Assembly: GCA_963840245.1 (NCBI GenBank)
Contig: CAWIYI010000014.1
Location: 62,001 to 126,000 of the forward strand
Source of the DNA: Bog-473 sp963840245
GTDB lineage: Bacteria > Actinomycetota > Acidimicrobiia > Acidimicrobiales > RAAP-2
Direction of reading: 5' to 3'
DNA length: 64,000 nucleotides
The position numbers and the translations under genes were made by a program. The notes below the pieces were generated by a model. The model had not been told where the DNA came from, ran no database searches, and saw nothing but the letters and a program-made list of their open reading frames with translations. This document shows, one piece after another, positions 1 to 8,907 of this stretch (within the stretch, counting starts at the first letter, position 1; every line of letters begins with the position of its first letter).

Positions 1-714
1 CAGTGCCTGGGCGACCGCCTGTGAGAAGGACAGCCCGCTCATGGTCTCGTGGGCGAACTCCGGGTTCAGTCCGACCATCTCGGGGCGCTCGAGCGTCCCG
101 ATGAAGGCCAGCGCGTGGCCGACGGTGGGGAGCAAGATGTCGCCGCGGGGCTCGTTCGGCTTGGGCTCCAGCGCGATGCGCAGCCCGAGGCCCCGCGTCT
201 CGATGTGCTCGCACACCAGGTCGATCGCTTCCTTGTAGCGGTCCAGGGCCAGCCGCACGTCCTTGGCGGCCTCGGCCTCCATCCCTTCGCGTCCGCCCCA
301 CAGCACGAAGACCGTTGCGCCGACCTCGGCGCCGAGCTCGGTCGCCTCACACGCCTTCTTGACCGAGAGCCGGCGCACCCGCGGGTCGTTGGCGGTGAAG
401 GCGCCCTCCTTGAAGACCGGGCGCCAGAACAGGTTCGTCGTCACCATGGGAACGTGCATCCCGGTCGCATCGAGGGCCCGCCGGAACCGCTTCAGGATGT
501 CGTCGCGCTCGTCGGCCGACGAGCCGTAGGGCACGAGGTCGTTGTCGTGGAAGCTCACGCCGTAGGCACCGAGGTCCGCGAGCCGGTGCACGGTGTCGAC
601 GGGATCGAGGGGAGCGCGCACCTCGGTGCCGAACGGGTCCCGACCCGGGTTTCCCACCGTCCACAGCCCGAAGGTGAAGTGGTGCTCCGGTCGCGGCGTG
701 AAGAGATCGCTCAT
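1..714 (-). CDS. xylA: Xylose isomerase, N-terminal part (runs off the left edge)
   Basis: Interconverts D-xylose and D-xylulose (also glucose/fructose) in the cytoplasm. The 238 visible residues match the actinobacterial class I type: the N-terminus contains FTFGLWTVG, catalytic His and Asp lie in SFHDND (H56, D59), the metal and hydride-shift residues in EPKPNEPRGD (E183, K185), and further metal ligands in NPEFAHE (E219, H222). The ATG at 714 has a strong AGGAGG ribosome site. The rest of the gene (roughly 150 residues for this family) lies left of the window. It is divergent from the Gfo/Idh/MocA gene, with a LacI-type operator between them, so sugar-responsive repression is likely. No frameshift is visible. 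Confidence 0.95.
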   Translation of the reverse strand, partial: MSDLFTPRPEHHFTFGLWTVGNPGRDPFGTEVRAPLDPVDTVHRLADLGAYGVSFHDNDLVPYGSSADERDDILKRFRRALDATGMHVPMVTTNLFWRPVFKEGAFTANDPRVRRLSVKKACEATELGAEVGATVFVLWGGREGMEAEAAKDVRLALDRYKEAIDLVCEHIETRGLGLRIALEPKPNEPRGDILLPTVGHALAFIGTLERPEMVGLNPEFAHETMSGLSFSQAVAQAL

Positions 715-787
715 GGGTCCTCCTGTCGTGGCTCCGCCCGCGCGCTCGGGTGTGACCATCCGGGGCGTTATCCCAGGCAGCACGCGA

Positions 788-801
788 TGATAGCGTTATC
801 A
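788..801. promoter_or_regulatory. LacI-family-type operator between xylA and the oxidoreductase gene
   Basis: TGATAGCGTTATCA is a 14-bp near-perfect palindrome (one mismatched pair) with the central CG step typical of LacI/GalR operators. A second partial half-site, GCGTTATC, lies at 765-772. The position between two divergent sugar genes and the presence of a LacI regulator gene at 4547 suggest joint control. That this regulator binds here is inference. Confidence 0.55.
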
Positions 802-884
802 GAGGCGCGTCGCCTGGTCGTGGCCTGGTCGTGGAAGGGACTCATGCTCCGTCGTCACAGCGCCAATTCCCGCAGGACCCGGCG

Positions 885-1856
885 GTGATCCGCTGGGGCC
901 TCATCGGCCCGGGGTCGATCGCCACCGGCTTCGCCGAGGCAATGCAGCTGGTCGACGGGGGCGCCATCGTCGCCGTGGCCTCGCGTGCGGCCGAACGGGC
1001 CGAGGCCTTCGGCGACCGCTTCGCCATTCCGACCCGGTACGGCGACTACGACTCGCTGGCGGCCGATCCGGACGTGGACGTCGTGTACGTCGCCACCCCC
1101 CACTCCCGGCACGAGGAGGACACCCTCAACGCCCTCCGGGCCGGGAAGCACGTCTTGTGCGAGAAGCCGCTCGCGCTCAACGCCCGGCAGGCGGCGCGGA
1201 TGGCAGAGGAGGCGCGGAGCCGGGGATTGTTCCTGATGGAGGCGATCTGGAGCAGGTTCTTGCCGGCCTACCGTTCGCTGGTGGATCTCATCGGCGAGGG
1301 TCGCATCGGCGAGCCGCTCCTGGTCGAGGCAGATTTCGGGTTCCGCCGCCCGGTCGCGCCCGAGCACAGGCACTTCGCCCGCGAGCTCGGCGGCGGCGCG
1401 CTGCTCGACCTCGGGATCTACCCCGTGCAGTTGTGCACGCTCGTCCTCGGCCCGATCGAGCGCGTCGTCGCCGACGCGGTGGTCGGTCCGACCGGTGTCG
1501 ACGAGGTGGTTGCCGCCGTGTTGCATCATCCGGAGGGACGGCTCGGCGTGACCAAGGCGGCCCTCCGGGTCAGCATGACGTGCACGGCGCGGATCGCCGG
1601 GTCCGACGGTGTCATCGAACTTCCGGCGATGATGCACTGCCCGAACTCGCTGACGGTGGCCGGTCCGGCCGGCGTGGAGCACGTCGACGCCTCGTACGAG
1701 GGGAACGGGCTCCGCTTCGAGATCGAGGAGGTGCACCGGTGCCTCGCGGACGGGAGGACCGAGAGCCCGGTGATCACGCTCGACGAGTCCGTTGCCCTGG
1801 CCACGACGCTCGACGCCATCCGGGCCCAGATCGGCGTGGTGTACCCGGGCGAATGA
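885..1856 (+). CDS. Gfo/Idh/MocA-family NAD(P)-dependent oxidoreductase
   Basis: Cytoplasmic sugar or inositol-type dehydrogenase. It has an N-terminal Rossmann fold starting IRWGLIGPGSIA (GxGxxA type), the family EKPLALN motif with the catalytic-site lysine, and the C-terminal GFO_IDH_MocA sheet domain (GGGALLDLGIYPVQL). It resembles the subgroup that includes dihydrodiol/1,5-anhydrofructose-type dehydrogenases. GTG at 885 was chosen because it sits about 9 nt after AGGA and directly precedes the Rossmann strand; the frame is open back to a GTG at 831, which would add 18 unconserved residues. It is divergent from xylA and shares its LacI-type operator. The substrate cannot be told from sequence; a uronate, xylose or pseudo-sugar is plausible from context. 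Confidence 0.85.
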   Translation: MIRWGLIGPGSIATGFAEAMQLVDGGAIVAVASRAAERAEAFGDRFAIPTRYGDYDSLAADPDVDVVYVATPHSRHEEDTLNALRAGKHVLCEKPLALNARQAARMAEEARSRGLFLMEAIWSRFLPAYRSLVDLIGEGRIGEPLLVEADFGFRRPVAPEHRHFARELGGGALLDLGIYPVQLCTLVLGPIERVVADAVVGPTGVDEVVAAVLHHPEGRLGVTKAALRVSMTCTARIAGSDGVIELPAMMHCPNSLTVAGPAGVEHVDASYEGNGLRFEIEEVHRCLADGRTESPVITLDESVALATTLDAIRAQIGVVYPGE

Positions 1857-1870
1857 GCAGCGGGCGACAG

Positions 1871-3093
1871 CTACCGGAGGCGGTAGAGCACCTCGCCGGC
1901 ATCGGGGACGACGAGGGTGCCCGGCTCGGCGGCCCACGTGTCGGGATCGACGGCGTCAGGCGCGAGGTAGGCGAGGTTGGCTCTGGTGACGACGTCCTCT
2001 GGGATCCCGGTGGCGAGGGTGACGCGGACGCGCTGTTGCTCGCCGGCGACGGGGTCGTACGTCCCGGCCCCGAAGAGGTGGGTCGAGTGGGCCAGGTCGC
2101 CCGGAGCGACGTCGCGATAGCGGTCCCACTGCGCCAGGAAGAAGTCGCGGCAGTGGTAGCCGACCTCCAGGAGACGAGGGTGCATGGCCGCGATCTCGGT
2201 GATGTGCGGCGCGTAGAGGACGACCTCGCCTCCGTCGGCGACGACCGGCTCGACCTTGTAGAAGCCCTTGGCCCCCGTCCAGAGGTCCGGGTACCGGGTC
2301 GGGATCACCGAGAGCACCCGCTGGACCGGGCCGTCGAGATACGCGACGTGCGTCTGCGCCGCCACGTCCGCCGCCGCGGCCCACGCTCCCTGAGGGTCCC
2401 CGAAGGAGAGTGACCGCAGCCCTCCCGTCTCGTGGTCCACGACCACGCACAGCGCGTGCCGCTCGCCGGGAACGAGCTCCGCCGCCGCATCCACCAGCGC
2501 CCGCACGGGCGTGATGCCACGGGTGCCGATGATCTGGCTGCTGGTGATCAGCGCACCGAGCCAGTGCGTCACGTCGATCATCTCCTGGCCCGACAGACCC
2601 GGGAAGAGGTACTTGTTGCCTCCCGAGAACCCGATGACCTCGTGCGGGAGCACCGGGCCCACAATCAGCGTCACGTCGCTCTCGACGACGAGCCGGTTTA
2701 TGCGCACATCGATCGCGTCGCCCATCCTCCCCCGGAAAGGTCGTGGACGAGCTCCGCGTCCAGGGTGCCCACGTGGGTGAACGTGTCGTCCTCCCACCAG
2801 GTGTGGTTGCCCACGGGGACGGACAACGGGCCGACGAGGGTGCCGATGGCCTCGTCGCTCATCGGCGCGTGGGTCCCGAGGGCGACCACGACGCTCCAGC
2901 GGCTGGCCCGGTCGCCGACCCCCTCTGCGACGCCCTGCAGGAGCAGGGGCAGCGGGCAGATCCGGGTGCCATCGGGGACGACCACGCACAGCGAACGACC
3001 GGCCAGGTCCAGTGCGGCGACCTGCGCGCGCACGAATCGCCGGACCTCCCCGGGATCGAGGATGGGCCCCGGCCCGCCCAGCGTCGTCGTCAC
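1871..3093 (-). CDS. LarA-like (DUF2088) nickel-pincer racemase/epimerase, frameshifted
   Basis: Family members racemise or epimerise 2-hydroxy acids with a nickel-pincer nucleotide cofactor. The N-terminal part shows VPDGTRICP (equivalent to DxTRP) and ALGTHAPMSDE (GTHRP-type). The central motif PHEVIGFSGGNK has the catalytic His and the cofactor-attaching Lys ten residues apart, as in LarA. The first ~120 residues are in one frame and the rest in another; the shift falls in the five-C run at 2729-2733, so this is probably one intact gene with a sequencing error. The GTG start at 3093 overlaps the stop of the uxuB-like gene by 4 nt, indicating cotranscription and coupling. In this context an aldonate epimerase role (mannonate/gluconate) is attractive but inferred. 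Confidence 0.8.
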
Positions 3094-4502
3094 CGTTCCA
3101 CCTCGAGCAGCATCGCCCCTTCGGTGGTCATCCGCACGAGGGCCCCCGCCACCTCCGCGACGAACGGGGGATCGGCGCGGCCACCGAGCGCCACATGGCT
3201 CAGCTGCGTCAGGTCGGTGCCGCGGGACGCCGCGTCGCGGAGCGCGCCGGCGAGCGGGTCCTCCAACCGGGGAAGCCGTACGCCGCGGACGTCGACGCCG
3301 GCGGTCGCCGCGATCCAGATGGCCGCGACGACGGCGAACACACTGGTGTCGAGTGCCCGCTCCCGACGTGCGGCCACGACCGGGAGCAGGCGCTGCGCCA
3401 ACTTGCTGGAGCCGTCGGTACCCACCTGCGCGCAGGTGTGCCCCAACGTCGGATTGGCGAATCGGGCCAGTGCCTCGTCGGCGAAGGCCGCCGGCTTCAG
3501 TGCCGCAGGGAGCGCGGCCACCTCGAGCGTGTCGGTGACGAGGCGCCGCACGAACCGGGCGATGGAGGGGTCCGCCACGGCGCGGGCGATCGTGTCGTGC
3601 CCGGCCAGCAGGCCGCCGTACGCCACCGCGGAGTGCGGGCCGTTGAGCAGCCAGAGCTTGCGTCGCTCGAAGGGCGCGACGTCGTCGACGAGCTCGACGC
3701 CGACGTCGGCCAGCGGTGCCAGCGCGTCGACCGATCGGACGACCCAGGAGCGGTGCCGTTCGGCGCTGACGGCAGCCCGGTCGACCAGCCCGAGGCGGTC
3801 GGCGATGTCCTCCAGATCGTCCTCGGTGGGCGCCGGCACCATGCGGTCCACCACCGAGCTGGGGAAGAGGACCTCGCGGGCGATCCATTCGGCGAGGGAC
3901 GGGTCGGTCCGGTGCGCGGCGTCCACGACCCGCGCCCGCAGGACGTTCCCGTTGTCCAGCAGGTTGTCCAGCGAAGCCAGGACCGGCGCCGGCAGGCCGG
4001 CCCGGCGACGTCGGGCGAGCGCCAGCGCGACCAGCGCCGGCGCGGAGCCGGCGGCTTCCGAGGGCGGCGGCTCGTCGGCCTCCGCCTCGTAGCCCTCCGC
4101 CTCGTAGCCCTTCTCCGTGATGGTCAGCGTCACGAGCTTGGTCGTCGGCGCCGTCATCGCTTCGAGCGCGGCGGCTGCGCCTGTCTCCAGGGACGAGAGC
4201 GCGCCGACCACCCGCAGGGACACGGTCGCGCCGGGCTCGCGCACCGCGACGGTGAAGAGGCCGTCCTGGGGCCCGAGTTGGTCCTCCGCCCGACGGCTCC
4301 GGAGCGAGACGCCTCGAATGAGTGCGGGCGCGCCCCGACGCAGGAGATCGTCCGCGTACACGGACAGATGGGCCCGGGCGAACGCCCCGAACCCGAGGTG
4401 GGCGATGACGGGCGCGGCTGAGCGGTCGTACTCGGGACGCGCGTCGGCACGTGCGTACGCCAGCGTGCTCGCCTGCAACCGTGGCCGACCAGCCACCGTC
4501 AT
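3090..4502 (-). CDS. uxuB: Mannitol dehydrogenase-family protein, probable fructuronate reductase
   Basis: Long-chain polyol dehydrogenase of 470 aa. Early Rossmann segment IAHLGFGAFARAHLSVY, a middle segment resembling the family's DN..HNG..LR region (NLLDNGNVLR), and the C-terminal helical domain motif LLNGPHSAVAYGG with the catalytic-region residues. The family covers mannitol, arabinitol, altronate and mannonate dehydrogenases. Beta-glucuronidase and uronate isomerase next door favour D-mannonate:NAD oxidoreductase (fructuronate to mannonate). The ATG at 4502 was chosen over the upstream frame extension to 4610, whose residues are low-complexity and overlap the divergent lacI gene. It is the first gene of an apparent two-gene operon with the LarA-like gene. 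Confidence 0.82.
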   Translation of the reverse strand: MTVAGRPRLQASTLAYARADARPEYDRSAAPVIAHLGFGAFARAHLSVYADDLLRRGAPALIRGVSLRSRRAEDQLGPQDGLFTVAVREPGATVSLRVVGALSSLETGAAAALEAMTAPTTKLVTLTITEKGYEAEGYEAEADEPPPSEAAGSAPALVALALARRRRAGLPAPVLASLDNLLDNGNVLRARVVDAAHRTDPSLAEWIAREVLFPSSVVDRMVPAPTEDDLEDIADRLGLVDRAAVSAERHRSWVVRSVDALAPLADVGVELVDDVAPFERRKLWLLNGPHSAVAYGGLLAGHDTIARAVADPSIARFVRRLVTDTLEVAALPAALKPAAFADEALARFANPTLGHTCAQVGTDGSSKLAQRLLPVVAARRERALDTSVFAVVAAIWIAATAGVDVRGVRLPRLEDPLAGALRDAASRGTDLTQLSHVALGGRADPPFVAEVAGALVRMTTEGAMLLEVER

Positions 4503-4546
4503 CGGGCATCTCGGCGTGAGCAGGTCGCCGAGTAGGGTTCGGCGTC

Positions 4547-5515
4547 GTGCAGCGCAAGCAGCGGGCGACGATTCTCGACGTTGCCGAGCGCGCCGGGGTG
4601 CACGCGGCAACCGTGTCGCGCACGATCAACGTGCCGGAGAAGGTCGCCCCGGAAACCCGGCGCCGCGTCGAGGCCGCGGTGCGCGATCTCGGCTTCGTGC
4701 CGAACCGCGCCGCCCGCGGGCTGATCACCGGACGCACGGGCAACGTGGCGGTGATCGTGCCCGACATCACCAACCCCCACTTCGCTTCGCTGGTGCGATC
4801 GGTCGAGCGGTCGGCCCGCGGTGCCGATCAGCAGGTCCTCCTGGTCGACACGGGCGAGCACCCCGATGAAGAGGTCCGAGCCGTCCGAACCCTGGCGCAC
4901 GACGTCGACGGCTTCATCGTCGTCTCGCCGCGCCGCCTGCACCGTCAGCTGCACGCCCTCGGGTCCTCCCCGGCGGTCTTCGTCAACCGTCCCGTCCCCG
5001 AGCACGCGTCCATCCTGTTGCGGACCGCACCGGCCGTCGCCCACGCGCTGCGCCACCTGGCGGCGCTGGGGCACCGGAAGCTGGCCTACCTGGGCGGGCC
5101 CAGCGGGTCCTGGGCGGCGGGGGAGCGCCGCACCGCAGTGCGGCGCTCCGGCCGGACGGCCGGGATGGAGGTGATCGAGCTCGCCGTGGCCGAACCGACG
5201 TTCGAGGCCGTGGCAGCCATTGTCGACCGGGTCGTGAGCAGTGGTGTCTCCGCCACGCTGGCCTTCAACGACCAGATGGCGCTGGGGGTCATCGCGGGAC
5301 TCACCGAGCGCGGTCTCTCCGTTCCCGACGACGTGAGCGTCGTGGGGTTCGACGATGTGCCGATGGCCGCCATGGTGGCGCCTGCGTTGACGACGATCAG
5401 CTTGCCCACGGGCGACGTCGGTGCCCTGGCCGTCGCCATGCTCCGTGAGGGGCCTTCGACGCGGGAGCTCTTCGGGGAGCTTGTCGTCAGGCATTCGACG
5501 GCACCCGCTAGGTAG
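4547..5515 (+). CDS. LacI-family transcriptional regulator
   Basis: Sugar-responsive repressor of 322 aa. The N-terminal HTH (about residues 7-26, TILDVAERAGVHAATVSRT), hinge helix (FVPNRAARGLI) and periplasmic-binding-protein-like effector domain (VAVIVPDITNPHF, FNDQMALG, VSVVGFDDVP) are all present. The start is GTG at 4547. It is divergent from the uxuB-like gene with 44 bp between them, and its 3' end overlaps the convergent beta-glucuronidase gene by 8 bp. It most likely controls the glucuronide/xylose genes around it; the palindromes at 788-801 and 8755-8770 are candidate operators. The inducer is unknown. Confidence 0.93.
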   Translation: MQRKQRATILDVAERAGVHAATVSRTINVPEKVAPETRRRVEAAVRDLGFVPNRAARGLITGRTGNVAVIVPDITNPHFASLVRSVERSARGADQQVLLVDTGEHPDEEVRAVRTLAHDVDGFIVVSPRRLHRQLHALGSSPAVFVNRPVPEHASILLRTAPAVAHALRHLAALGHRKLAYLGGPSGSWAAGERRTAVRRSGRTAGMEVIELAVAEPTFEAVAAIVDRVVSSGVSATLAFNDQMALGVIAGLTERGLSVPDDVSVVGFDDVPMAAMVAPALTTISLPTGDVGALAVAMLREGPSTRELFGELVVRHSTAPAR

Positions 5516-7295
5516 CGTCCCGCCAGCGCCGGCGCAGGGCGTGCGCCGCCATCTTGGGGCGCCGGTCCCGGGTGAACACGCCCTTCTTGTTGCCGTCGAC
5601 GCGCATGAAGGACGGTCCGGTGGCGAAGTCCGCGAAGTTCCAGACGTGCTCTCCGACGACGGCATCGTTGCGGTCGAACACCCGGTGATAGGTCTCGAGC
5701 AGCGCCACCTGGTACTCCTCGCTCCAGAGCGTGCCATCGGTCGTGTGCAGGCCGGCGAGCGTGTCGGCTCCGTACTCGGTCACGATGATGGGCTTGCCGT
5801 GCGTGGTGGCCCAACCTTGGAGCTCGGCCTCCAGGCCGCGCTCGGCCGCAACGAGGTCGCCCGGCTCGACGTACCAGCCGTAGTAGCGGTTGATCATGAC
5901 GACGTCGGCCAGCTCGGTCACCGTGCAGGTGTCGGGCAGGGCGAACATCATGTTGACGAAGCCGACCGGCCGGCTGTGGTCGGCCTTTCTCGCCGCCTCG
6001 AACAGGGGCTCGAAGTAGCGCCGTGCGGCCTCGGTGTGGGACTCGGGCTCGTTGGCGAGGCTCCACAGGACGACGGAGGGGTGGTTCTTGTCCCTCGCGA
6101 TGAGCTCTTCGATCGCCTGGCGGTGGACGCGCTGAGTCTCGGCGCTGATCGTCTCCTCGGAGTACGTCGTCTTCGGCCCACCGAGGAACAGACCGCCCCC
6201 GACGCCCAGGTTGAGGCCGACCGCCGCGGTCTCGTCGATCACGACGATGCCGAGCCGGTCTGCATGCTCCAGCACCTCCTCCGCGTACGGGTAGTGCGAG
6301 GTCCGGAACGAATTGGCGCCCACCCATGACAGGAGTGAGAAGTCGTGGACCATGGCGACGGCGTCGTGGCCGCGGCCATGGACGTCGAGGTCCTCGTGCA
6401 TGCCGAAGCCCCGGAAGGAGAAGGGCTCGCCGTTGATGAGGAAGCGCGTCCCCTCGACCCGTACCGTGCGGATGCCGACCGGCAGCGCGTAACGGTCGAC
6501 GACGAGGTCTGCATCGACCAGTTGGACTTCCAATGCGTAGAGATAGCCCCTGCCCGGTCGCCAGAGCTCGGGCTGCGACACCCGCAGCTCGCCGTCGGCG
6601 CCGGCAGCCTCGGCGACCATGGTGCCCTCGGCGTCCCGCAGCAGCACTCGCACCGTCGTCGCACCGGCAACGTCGTCGACGGCCGTCGAGTACCGGACCA
6701 CCCCGACCCCCTCGTCGATGTCGGTGACCACCGTGACGTCGGCGATGTGCGAGTGCGATGTCGCGTACAGCCAGACACCACGGTGCAGCCCGGCGTAGTT
6801 GAAAAAGTCGTGATACTGGCGCTGACGCCGGGTCCCGTCCGGCAGTACCTCGACGAGGCCCGGTGGGAGGGAGTGCCATGTGAGCTCGTTGTTGACCAGC
6901 ACCGTGAGGCGGAATTCCTGGCCCGGTTGGACGAGGGCGCTGACGTCAGCCTCGAAGGGTGTGTAGCCGCCCTCGTGCTCGGCGACGCACGTGTCGCCGA
7001 CCCAGACCGCGGCCCGGTGCGTGGCCGCATCGAATCGCAGGACGATCCGTTGCCCGGCCCAGCCGCGGGGGACGAAGACGGAGCGCTGGTACCAGACGTC
7101 ACCGACGTGGTCATGCACCTTCGGATCGGCCAGCACATCGTTGAAGCTGCTCGGGACCGGCATCGACCGAGCGGCGGGCAGCGTTGCCCGCCACCAGCCC
7201 TCTGCACGGCCGGCGCCGGCCGCGTCGAGCGCGAAGCTCCAGATGCCGTCGAGCCGCTTGGTCTCGCGGTTGGGATTGTCCTGGGGTCGCAACAT
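5508..7295 (-). CDS. uidA: Beta-glucuronidase (GH2)
   Basis: Hydrolyses beta-D-glucuronides to glucuronate and aglycone. 595 aa, full GH2 length: sugar-binding jelly roll, immunoglobulin-like domain, then the TIM barrel. Catalytic acid is E416 in WSLANEP and the nucleophile E507 in VTEYGAD. The N-x-K pair that binds the substrate carboxylate in glucuronidases is present (N569, K571 in GNKKG), which separates it from beta-galactosidases. No signal peptide, so it acts inside the cell on imported or intracellular glucuronides. The frame is intact. It lies 42 bp downstream of uxaC on the same strand, consistent with one transcript feeding glucuronate to UxaC. Confidence 0.95.
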   Translation of the reverse strand: MLRPQDNPNRETKRLDGIWSFALDAAGAGRAEGWWRATLPAARSMPVPSSFNDVLADPKVHDHVGDVWYQRSVFVPRGWAGQRIVLRFDAATHRAAVWVGDTCVAEHEGGYTPFEADVSALVQPGQEFRLTVLVNNELTWHSLPPGLVEVLPDGTRRQRQYHDFFNYAGLHRGVWLYATSHSHIADVTVVTDIDEGVGVVRYSTAVDDVAGATTVRVLLRDAEGTMVAEAAGADGELRVSQPELWRPGRGYLYALEVQLVDADLVVDRYALPVGIRTVRVEGTRFLINGEPFSFRGFGMHEDLDVHGRGHDAVAMVHDFSLLSWVGANSFRTSHYPYAEEVLEHADRLGIVVIDETAAVGLNLGVGGGLFLGGPKTTYSEETISAETQRVHRQAIEELIARDKNHPSVVLWSLANEPESHTEAARRYFEPLFEAARKADHSRPVGFVNMMFALPDTCTVTELADVVMINRYYGWYVEPGDLVAAERGLEAELQGWATTHGKPIIVTEYGADTLAGLHTTDGTLWSEEYQVALLETYHRVFDRNDAVVGEHVWNFADFATGPSFMRVDGNKKGVFTRDRRPKMAAHALRRRWRDAT

Positions 7296-7337
7296 CGGGT
7301 CCTCCTTTCTCTTTCTCAGTGACAGGCTTTCTCGGTG

Positions 7338-8751
7338 TCAGGCGGCCGGCGCGACCCGGAACGCCCGGCGGGCGAGGTTGCAGGCGAGGTCCTCGGCGAT
7401 CGCCGCGGCGTCCTCCTCCTCCATCCGGTGCTCGGCGACGAGCCCGGCGAGGTAGCCGGCGTTCAACCTTCTGGCCACGTCGTGACGGGCCGGGATGGAG
7501 AGCAGGGACCGGGCGTCGTCGTTGAAGCCGACGGTGTTGGAGAAGCCGGCCGTCTCGACGACCGATTGGTAGAAGCGCCGAATGCCTTCCGGGCTGTCGA
7601 AGAACCACCACGGGGGCCCGAGCCGCAGCGCGGGGTAGTGCCCGGCGAGCGGGGCCAGCTCGCGGCTGTAGGTGGTCTCGTCGAGTGTGTAGAGGACGAC
7701 AGTGAGCCCGGGCTCGTTGCCGAACCGGTCGAGCAGCGGTTTGAGGCTGCGTACGTAATCGACTGCCCTGGGGATGTCGGCACCCTTGTCGGGGCCGAAC
7801 CGGGCGGCCACGGTCGGGTTGTGGTCCCGCCACGAGCCGGCGTGGATCTGGAGCACCAGGCCGTCGTCGAGGCTCATACGGGCCATCTCGACCAGGAGCT
7901 GTCCGCGGAACAGCTCGGCATCACCCGGCTCGCCGGCGCCGGCCATGAGCCGGGCGAAGAGCGCTTCGGACTGACGTGGTGACAGATCCGCCGTGGCCGG
8001 CGAAGGGTGCCCATGGTCGGACGCGGTCGCCCCCGCCGCGACGAACGCGGCCCGCCGGCTCCGCAGCGCGTCCAGGTAGCCTCCCCAGCTCGACGTGTCC
8101 GCTCCGGTGAGGTCGCCCAAGGCGGCGACGTTCTCGAGGAAGCCGGCCCGATCGGGATCAACGACGTCATCGGGGCGGAACGTGGGCACGACGCGCCCGT
8201 TCCAGCCGGACTGACGGAGCCGCGCGTGACGTTCCAGGGGATCGAGGGCGCCCTCGGTCGTGGCGAGGAAGGCAATGCCGAAGCGGTCGTAGAGCGCGCG
8301 GGGCCGGAACTCCGGCTCCTGCAGGCGGGTCGAGATCTCGTCGTAGACGGCGTCGGCGTTGTCCGCCCGCAGGGGCACCTCGACGCCGAGGACGACCTCG
8401 AGGGTGTGGTCGAGCCAGAGCTTCGACGGGGTCCCCCGGAAGAGGGGGTAGTGCGCGGCGAGCTCCCGCCAGATCCGGCGCCCGTCCACCTCGGCCGGCG
8501 ACCCGTCGAGAGGCTGCACGCCGAGCGCTTCGAGGGGCACCCCCTGGCTGTAGAGCATCCGCAGGATGTAGTGGTCCTTGGTCACGAGCTCGGTGGCGGG
8601 CTGCTCGAAGGGCGTGTCGTCGGCGAGGGCCCGCCGGGTCGCAGTGGCCGTGGGGGCTCACGATGGGCAGGGCCTGTGTGCCCTCGTAGAGAGCGCGGGC
8701 GATCGCACGGGTTCCCGGATCGGCGGGGAGAAGGCGGTCCCGATGGAGCAT
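7338..8751 (-). CDS. uxaC: Uronate isomerase, one frameshift near its 5' end
   Basis: Isomerises D-glucuronate to D-fructuronate (and galacturonate to tagaturonate); amidohydrolase-superfamily zinc enzyme. The first 38 residues (start MLHRDRLLPADP, metal-binding HxH in SPHGHCDP) are in a different frame from the rest (LVTKDHYILRMLYSQG onwards). One extra base near 8632-8637 (cccggcggg on the coding strand) reconciles them and restores 470 aa, the normal family length. A start at 8585 would lose the catalytic HxH, so it was not used. The ATG at 8751 lies just behind a perfect palindrome. It is the first gene of the uxaC-uidA unit. Either a sequencing error or a very recent null allele. Confidence 0.9.
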
Positions 8752-8754
8752 GCT

Positions 8755-8770
8755 CTGCAAAGCTTTGCAG
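8755..8770. promoter_or_regulatory. Perfect 16-bp palindrome at the uxaC translation start
   Basis: CTGCAAAGCTTTGCAG is perfectly self-complementary and ends 4 bp upstream of the uxaC ATG, overlapping where the ribosome site would be. It looks like a repressor operator (LacI or GntR type), placed to block transcription or initiation of the uxaC-uidA unit. Its sequence differs from the 788-801 site, so a different protein may bind. Confidence 0.5.
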
Positions 8771-8857
8771 CAGCGGCCCGGGGGTGCCAGGCGAGCGTGC
8801 GGACCAGACCGGCCTCCGGTGAGCCAGTCGCCTTCCGTTGCCGCGGGTGCGACCGGA

Positions 8858-8879
8858 ATGCTAAGCAGATGCTCAGCAT
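8858..8879. promoter_or_regulatory. 22-bp palindromic operator upstream of the P450 operon
   Basis: Two copies of the 9-mer TGCTnAGCA are arranged so that the whole 22-bp element is a palindrome apart from three unpaired positions/pairs. It ends 28 bp upstream of the P450 GTG. This is a plausible operator for the TetR protein encoded third in the same operon; the assignment is inferred from position only. Confidence 0.5.
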
Positions 8880-8907
8880 CCGTCCGACACCCAACCGGGG
8901 AGCCGCC

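Noticed and set aside
2698..4773. 691-aa open frame on the minus strand
   Set aside because: Mostly an out-of-frame reading of uxuB; only its C-terminal ~130 residues are real, being the N-terminus of the LarA-like protein.
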